This document shows, piece after piece, positions 7,098 through 12,196 of a stretch of DNA of 14,680 bases (position 1 is its first letter; every line of letters begins with the position of its first letter). A model generated the notes under the pieces. It saw nothing but the letters and a program-made list of their open reading frames with translations. It did not search any database and was not told the origin of the DNA. Origin of the DNA: DASYAN01 sp036501345 (GTDB lineage Bacteria; Chloroflexota; Ktedonobacteria; Ktedonobacterales; Ktedonobacteraceae). Made by a program: the position numbers and the translations under genes. The stretch spans positions 1 through 14,680 of the forward strand of contig DASYAN010000032.1 in NCBI GenBank assembly GCA_036501345.1. Reading direction: 5' to 3'.

Positions 7098-7772
7098 TTA
7101 GCGCCTTGACGTAAAGACCGGATTTTCCCGTGCAGACAGATAAAGAAGTTCGCGAACTTCTTGGTCCGAGGTTTGCGAGAAATCTTCATACCACCAGCCA
7201 ACGCCATAGAATATCTCTGGTATTTGAGCACAGATAATCTCGTCTACCTCGGCACGAAACTGCTGATAGACTGCATAAGCCGCAACAGGGACTGCAACGA
7301 TGATCTTGGCAGGTGCTTGTACTCGCAAAGCCTGCACAGCAGCCCGCATAGTAGCGCCAGTTGCCAGACCATCATCGATCAGAATAACAGTTTGATCGCG
7401 CACAACTGGCACTGGCCGATCATCACGGTAGAGGTGTTCACGTCGCTCAAGCTCTCTCTCTTCCCTGAATGCGACGGCATCAAGAACATGAGGCGGTATA
7501 TGCAGTGAACGCACAACATCTTCATTGATCACACGTATTCCGCCAGTCGCAATTGCCCCCATTGCCAGTTCTTCGTGACCAGGAACACCTAATTTGCGCA
7601 CTAGAAATACGTCAAGTGGAACGTGAAGGGCCCTTGCCACTTCGTATGCAACAGGCACGCCACCACGAGGAAGCGCCAATACCAAAACATCTTTGCGATT
7701 TGTATACGTTGTGAGCATCGAGGCCAGGACAAGCCCCGCTTCAGTTCGATTATGATAGCGTGTTTCCATCAT
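7098..7772 (-). CDS. Phosphoribosyltransferase-domain protein (PRTase type I)
   Basis: Carries the PRPP-binding loop VILIDDGLATGAT at residues 129-141, with the paired Asp 133-134, the hallmark of type I phosphoribosyltransferases. Other family blocks are LALPRGGVPVAYEVA (32-46), VRKLGVPGHEELAMGAIATG (58-77) and a WWYEDFSQTSDQEV segment near the C-terminus. This is the stress-associated family usually annotated only as 'phosphoribosyltransferase'; its natural substrate is not settled. In many bacteria the domain is fused to a dienelactone-hydrolase-like domain. Here that partner is a separate gene 106 bases upstream on the same strand. The start is ambiguous: two ATGs are adjacent, and the ribosome site AGAGGA lies only 2 bases before the first but 5 before the second, so 7769 (223 residues) may be the true start. 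Confidence 0.93.
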   Translation of the reverse strand: MMETRYHNRTEAGLVLASMLTTYTNRKDVLVLALPRGGVPVAYEVARALHVPLDVFLVRKLGVPGHEELAMGAIATGGIRVINEDVVRSLHIPPHVLDAVAFREERELERREHLYRDDRPVPVVRDQTVILIDDGLATGATMRAAVQALRVQAPAKIIVAVPVAAYAVYQQFRAEVDEIICAQIPEIFYGVGWWYEDFSQTSDQEVRELLYLSARENPVFTSRR

Positions 7773-7822
7773 AGTCCTCTCAATTCCCTATGTGAGATAG
7801 ATTTTCTCCATTTTCTACGCTT

Positions 7823-7843
7823 ATTATATACATCACTATTATA
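7823..7843 (-). promoter_or_regulatory. Possible promoter elements between the hydrolase and PRTase genes
   Basis: Two consensus TATAAT hexamers occur on the minus strand (plus 7823-7828 and 7838-7843) in the 106-base gap. A TTGTTC lies 15 bases before the second-read one. The PRTase gene may thus have its own promoter besides read-through from the hydrolase gene. Confidence 0.35.
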
Positions 7844-7878
7844 GAACAACTTTCTGGAGTAATGCATATACAAGTCAA

Positions 7879-8547
7879 TCAAGTTGAGAGATATTTCATG
7901 AACCACTGGCTCGCCAGTTGTGCAGCTTGCTCGAGCGTCCCCGGTTCTTCAAAGAGATGGGTTGCCCCCGCAACAATCTCGATTTGCTTTGGACAATGCA
8001 ACAGGGAATAGGCCATCTGGTTCAGAGCAATCACTTGAGTATCTTTTTCTCCCACGATCAGCAGGGTAGGAGCTTCTACCCGATCTAGATACGGTCTGGC
8101 AAGGTCAGGTCGACCACCACGAGAGACAATAGCTTGAACGATCCGGGGATGTTGAGTCGCCGCAACTAAAGCAGCGGCTGCTCCAGTACTTGCTCCAAAG
8201 TAGCCAATCTTCAGATGTCGAGTAGCAGCATGCTGAGTAAGCCAGTCCGTTACCTGTGCGACACGCTCACTTAGAAGATCAATGTTAAAGCGCAGGTTTC
8301 CTGTATACTGATCATATTCCTCTTCTTGGACGGTAAGCAGATCGACTAGCATGGTTGCCATCCCAGCATCATGTAATACGCGTGCCACAAACTGATTGCG
8401 AGGACTGTACCGACTACTCCCGCTACCATGGGCAAAGAGCACTACACCACGAGGGTACTCGGGAATGTTCAAGAAACCTTCGAGCCTCATTCCTCTTTCG
8501 ATTGGTACATGATATGTTTGCTTGTTCCAGCCAGGTATGGTATTCAT
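7879..8547 (-). CDS. Alpha/beta hydrolase, dienelactone-hydrolase-like
   Basis: A 222-residue single-domain alpha/beta hydrolase of the cytoplasm. The catalytic triad is visible: nucleophile S120 in the elbow GASTG (118-122), D169 in LIVGEKD, and H197 in GATHLF. VVLFAHGSGSSRYSPRN (35-51) is the conserved block holding the oxyanion-hole region of this subfamily. The protein matches the hydrolase half of known phosphoribosyltransferase/dienelactone-hydrolase fusion proteins. Its placement just upstream of the PRTase gene on the same strand supports a joint function. The substrate is unknown; ester or lactone hydrolysis is inferred from the fold. I kept the ATG at 8545-8547, although the ribosome site ahead of it is weak. 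Confidence 0.88.
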   Translation of the reverse strand: MNTIPGWNKQTYHVPIERGMRLEGFLNIPEYPRGVVLFAHGSGSSRYSPRNQFVARVLHDAGMATMLVDLLTVQEEEYDQYTGNLRFNIDLLSERVAQVTDWLTQHAATRHLKIGYFGASTGAAAALVAATQHPRIVQAIVSRGGRPDLARPYLDRVEAPTLLIVGEKDTQVIALNQMAYSLLHCPKQIEIVAGATHLFEEPGTLEQAAQLASQWFMKYLST

Positions 8548-8869
8548 AGGTGCGTCACCAGCAAGTATCTCTTGTAATAAACTCTCCTACTTTATTTAGG
8601 AATCACGGATTTAGGCAAAAAAAAGTTTCTGATAAAATCAACCAAAAAAGACAAGCAGAGATTACCAATTTAGTAGCCATTGTCCCTGTTTCCCCCTAGA
8701 AAAGCATGCAAACTTCTCCTATACTGTACTCAAAGAGAAGGTCACTGCGGACCATGGCTGGCAAGAATAGTCTTTGCAATCTTGCTTTACACCAAAATTT
8801 CTTGGCTGACTTTTGAAAAGTTGTGGGATAATGAAGAGTAGTCTCTCTAAATAAGGATGTTGATAAATT

Positions 8870-9106
8870 TTATGCACTGCTGATGCTAGCCAGGACTGCG
8901 GTGGTTGGTTGAGTAAGGAGCGCGATCACCGCAGCCCTGATCCGGACAACCTCGGGTGTTTGTAACACTCTCCCCATATCCGGCGATATACTCAATGGAA
9001 TCTCAAAAAACGGCAGCTTATCACCATCCCATAGAAAGATTACTTCGCTAAGTGATTCAATTTTTCCCCACGACTGCCGTAGCTTTTTTCTGTCAAATCG
9101 GGACAC
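8870..9106 (-). pseudogene. Doubtful minus-strand gene or gene remnant
   Basis: A GTG at 9104-9106 could start a 78-residue product containing EVIFLWDGDKLPFFEIPL and ending ASISSA. There is no convincing ribosome site. The same frame stays open upstream to about 9243, into the start of the STAND gene, and reads protein-like (SFWLRQPIDLRIARLSLFLN) but has no ATG. This could be the 3' part of an older gene cut off when the STAND gene arrived, or chance. No family is recognised. Confidence 0.28.
8891..8939. repeat. Imperfect 13-bp inverted repeat
   Basis: Arms 8891-8903 and 8927-8939 agree at 12 of 13 positions around a 23-base loop. No T-run follows on either strand, so a terminator role is doubtful. 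Confidence 0.35.
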
Positions 9107-9226
9107 AAGATGCGAGAAGAAAGTTGTTCCATTGAGGAATAAAGATAGTCTGGCAATCCTTAAGTCAATCGGCTGACGAAGCCAAAAACTGATTGCACAG
9201 ACTACCCGGAAAGGAAGATACGTCGG

Positions 9227-11920
9227 ATGAAATCCGATCTATTGAGAGCGGAGCGCATACAGCATGGTTGGTCCCAAGCCAAGCTAGCAGAGGAATTAGG
9301 AGTTGACACCAGAACCGTGCGTCGCTGGGAACGAGGGCAAGCTATCCCTTTTCCCTACTATCGTCAGAAATTGTCTCTTCTCCTTGGCAAGACTGCCGAG
9401 GAGTTAGGGCTGCCCTCCGATATCGATGAAGACAATGCGATGGAGGAAGCATCACCCTTAGTTACTCAATCCATCCCATCTGACACCCTAACACCTACAT
9501 ACTTCTTGGCTGATCCCGCTATCCTGCCAACCTTGGGCAATACCACGAGCTTGTTGGGGCGCGATAGCTTGTTACTGCACGTCAAAGAACACCTCTTAGC
9601 AGAAGATCATCCAGCATTCACCGCTCTGCATGGCTTGCCCGGTAGCGGCAAAACTGCCCTTGCGGCTGCATTGGTCACTGATCAACAGGTCCAGGCCCAT
9701 TTTAGCGATGGCATCCTATGGGCAGGGCTAGGGGAACACCCCAATGTATTAGGTGAGCTTGCTCGCTGGGGAAGGCTCTTAGGCGTTACCCCAACCCAAG
9801 TGGAAAATATCAGGAGTTGGGAGGCCTGGGGCCGAGCCCTCCGAGCTACCATTGGCACCCGACGCTTCCTGCTGGTCATTGAGGATGCTTGGAGCGTTGA
9901 GGATGCTTTAGCTTTCCAAATCGGTGGTCCTCAATGCTGCCACATGCTGACCACCCGCCTCTCTCAAATCGCCTTCACTTTCGCCCAGCAAGGATCTATC
10001 TTCGTTCCTCAGCTGCAAGAAACTGACGGGCTAGCCCTGCTGACTCGCTTTGTCCCCCATCTCGTCGAGCAGGACCTCAAGGGGACACGAGCCCTGGTGC
10101 AAGCCGTGGATGGCTTACCTTTGGCCCTGACCCTGATGGGCAGCTATCTGGTTTTCCAGTCTTCTATCGGTCAGCCCCAGCCTATGCAAAGAGCTCTGGC
10201 TCAACTTCATGACGCCGAAGAACACCTGCGTATGAGTATGCCAAACGTTCCTGGAGAACGTTCGTCCAACCTTGCAGAGGCCATACCCCTTTGCTTGCAT
10301 GCAGCCTTAGCCCTCAGCAATCAGCGGCTCAGCCAGCAGGCCCATACTACGCTACGAACTCTGGCTACCTTTCCGCCAAAGCCTTCAAGCTTTTCAGAGG
10401 AAGAGGCTCTGGCAGCCAGCCAGCAGCCAGCCGAAACATTGGATGAGCTATGTGATGCTGGATTGCTGGAGAGTTCTGGGTCAGACCGCTATAGCTTACA
10501 CCAGACAGTTGTCAGCTATATACGTACCCAGAGTGAAGTCTCAATAGCCCTACAGCAGCAGGTCAATCATGATCTCCAGGTATACCAACAGGCCACTGAT
10601 CTCCAGATACAGCAACAGGAGATGCATTCTCTGATAGCTTCCCTCTCCTTCCACTTATTTCACTGGAAAATCGGTCTTCAAAAGGTGGGAGAGCCAAAGT
10701 TTCAACCTTTTAAGCGAGCCTTTCCACATCCATTACTGATAGTATCAGTGACTCTCCTCGCTATCATAGCGATCGGCATCACCATTCCTCTGGCTTTGAT
10801 TCATCAGGCTCCTCATACAAGCGCCCCTGTCGAAGCCTCTTATAGCCCTCCTCCATACGCGTCGAACATCCAGAATGACCCTTCTTTAAGTAATATCACC
10901 CCACACCTGCTAAACGTCTTCAATGCAATCTATCCCCAATTGGTCAATAGATTTGCCCTTAATTCTGCTTCTGCCCCCATGGGTGTCGTGGGAGTGACAT
11001 TTTCACCCGATCTCTCTTCCCCGGCAAGCATCAGCGGCACGATGATTACTTTCAACTCTAATTGGCTTCAACAGCATCCCAACGATGTAGGCTTGTTCAC
11101 CCATGAGTTGGCACTCCTTGTTCAGAACTATCCCCCTGGCGCTCCTAGTTGGTTTAGCGACGGCATGGCCGACTACGCCCGCAGTGTCTATGGACCAGCC
11201 GACGATGACTGGTCCTTGCCGGGGAAAGTGCAACCACAAGACAGCTACACACAAGGAGGTGGGGTAGCCGCTCGATTCCTGTTGTGGTTAGAACAGCACA
11301 CGAGGCTTGATATTGTTGATCAACTCAATCATGCTATTCAGATACAACAGTCTTTTCCAACGGTCTTCCAACATTTAACGCATCACACTGTGGATGAGCT
11401 CTGGAGGCAGTATAAAGCGCATCCAAATATCACGCTGACTCCACAACAAATCTATAAGATCGTCACGAGCAGAAAGCCAATCTATTATCAGCAATCCCCT
11501 GCAGATGTCCAATGCGCATGGCTAGGAGGGCTTCATTTCGAGTTCCTGCAAGGGATCTACATGAGCAATTTTGCCGTACAGGCAGATATGACCTTTGTTA
11601 AGGGTGATGGAGGAGGTGGCTTCATTTTTCGCTCTGATAACAGTAACCAGGACCGCTTTCGTGTTAGTCCAGATGGAACCTACGATCTGGTCAATCAAAC
11701 TCAGACCCTTATTTCTAATTTTAGTCAAGCAGTAAGGCGGGGACTCAATCAGACTAATCAGCTGACTATCATAGAACAGAAGCATACTATCTACGTGTAC
11801 ATTAACGGTCAGTTCGTTACACAGGTAGATAGCATCTCGAGCTATGGTTCAATCGGAGAGATGGCCTACGACAAAACCACTCCTGCAGAGGTACGGTTTG
11901 GTAAGGTTCAAGTCTTCTAG
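9227..11920 (+). CDS. Membrane-anchored XRE/NB-ARC (STAND) regulator with BSP-like and ConA-like outer domains, copy 1
   Basis: An 897-residue protein with five parts. Residues 1-60 are an XRE helix-turn-helix (WSQAKLAEELGVDTRTVRRW), a cytoplasmic DNA-binding domain. About 110-330 are an NB-ARC NTPase: P-loop GLPGSGKT (136-143), Walker-B-like LLVIED (215-220), TTR with R244, and GLPLAL (296-301). A winged-helix part follows, with the LHQ motif (H425) in the MHD position. One membrane helix spans about 503-526. Outside, about 545-735 resembles the plant basic secretory protein domain (WFSDGMADYAR, VAARFLLWLEQ, VDELWRQYKA). About 750-897 looks like a concanavalin-A-like beta-sandwich (FIFR, FRVSPDGTYDLV, YVYINGQFV). 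Positive residues before the helix suggest N-in, C-out. The zinc motif HExxH is degraded to HELAL (626-630). The ribosome site AAGGAAGA lies 8 bases before the ATG. Role inferred: an envelope-signal-sensing transcription regulator. Confidence 0.93.
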   Translation: MKSDLLRAERIQHGWSQAKLAEELGVDTRTVRRWERGQAIPFPYYRQKLSLLLGKTAEELGLPSDIDEDNAMEEASPLVTQSIPSDTLTPTYFLADPAILPTLGNTTSLLGRDSLLLHVKEHLLAEDHPAFTALHGLPGSGKTALAAALVTDQQVQAHFSDGILWAGLGEHPNVLGELARWGRLLGVTPTQVENIRSWEAWGRALRATIGTRRFLLVIEDAWSVEDALAFQIGGPQCCHMLTTRLSQIAFTFAQQGSIFVPQLQETDGLALLTRFVPHLVEQDLKGTRALVQAVDGLPLALTLMGSYLVFQSSIGQPQPMQRALAQLHDAEEHLRMSMPNVPGERSSNLAEAIPLCLHAALALSNQRLSQQAHTTLRTLATFPPKPSSFSEEEALAASQQPAETLDELCDAGLLESSGSDRYSLHQTVVSYIRTQSEVSIALQQQVNHDLQVYQQATDLQIQQQEMHSLIASLSFHLFHWKIGLQKVGEPKFQPFKRAFPHPLLIVSVTLLAIIAIGITIPLALIHQAPHTSAPVEASYSPPPYASNIQNDPSLSNITPHLLNVFNAIYPQLVNRFALNSASAPMGVVGVTFSPDLSSPASISGTMITFNSNWLQQHPNDVGLFTHELALLVQNYPPGAPSWFSDGMADYARSVYGPADDDWSLPGKVQPQDSYTQGGGVAARFLLWLEQHTRLDIVDQLNHAIQIQQSFPTVFQHLTHHTVDELWRQYKAHPNITLTPQQIYKIVTSRKPIYYQQSPADVQCAWLGGLHFEFLQGIYMSNFAVQADMTFVKGDGGGGFIFRSDNSNQDRFRVSPDGTYDLVNQTQTLISNFSQAVRRGLNQTNQLTIIEQKHTIYVYINGQFVTQVDSISSYGSIGEMAYDKTTPAEVRFGKVQVF

Positions 11921-12000
11921 TTGTTGCTACTAGTACTTCGTTGACACAGGAATGGACCTCATCTCTACGAGAAATTAGGTTCGTGTCTCTGCTAGGTCAT

Positions 12001-12033
12001 CAAGTTGTCAGCAAGTTGTCAGAGGTTTGTCAT
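12001..12033 (+). repeat. Three 11-bp tandem repeats ahead of STAND copy 2
   Basis: CAAGTTGTCAG occurs twice exactly (12001-12011 and 12012-12022), followed by a degenerate third unit AGGTTTGTCAT (12023-12033) that runs into the -35 box. A period of 11 bases puts each unit on nearly the same face of the helix, as expected for cooperative binding of a regulator. Confidence 0.6.
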
Positions 12034-12066
12034 TGGAAAAAGCCTTTCTCCTGGCTATGCTTAAAG
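12028..12066 (+). promoter_or_regulatory. Promoter block, copy 2 (ahead of STAND copy 2)
   Basis: TTGGAA (12033-12038), a 17-base spacer and TATGCT (12056-12061). It is 32/39 identical to the block at 2508-2546. The leader would be about 130 bases. No terminator for the first STAND gene is obvious between 11921 and here. Confidence 0.6.
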
Positions 12067-12196
12067 AGTCAAAAGGTCCTTTTGTAACCAATTGGCTCAT
12101 TGTGGATAGGTCGAACCTGAGAGAAATGTACTTGTCTCTTCTCAGACAAAGAGCTTTTCCGCGTCAATAAAGTACTGGTAAGGAAGGACATATGGG

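Larger units (their letters stand above)
8548..9226. other. Intergenic region between the hydrolase and the first STAND gene
   Basis: Holds the start region of the hydrolase, a possible extended -10 element at 8824-8832 on the plus strand (TGG then GATAAT) about 395 bases ahead of the STAND gene, an inverted repeat at 8891-8939, and a protein-like minus-strand frame at 8870-9243. The block at 8700-8760 contains a TATACT but no matching -35. I see no RNA gene. Confidence 0.4.

Noticed and set aside
7098..7772. The phosphoribosyltransferase considered as a purine salvage enzyme or ComF
   Set aside because: It has the PRPP loop but lacks the ComF zinc-binding N-terminus and the hood motifs of hypoxanthine or adenine phosphoribosyltransferases; it matches the stress-associated family instead.
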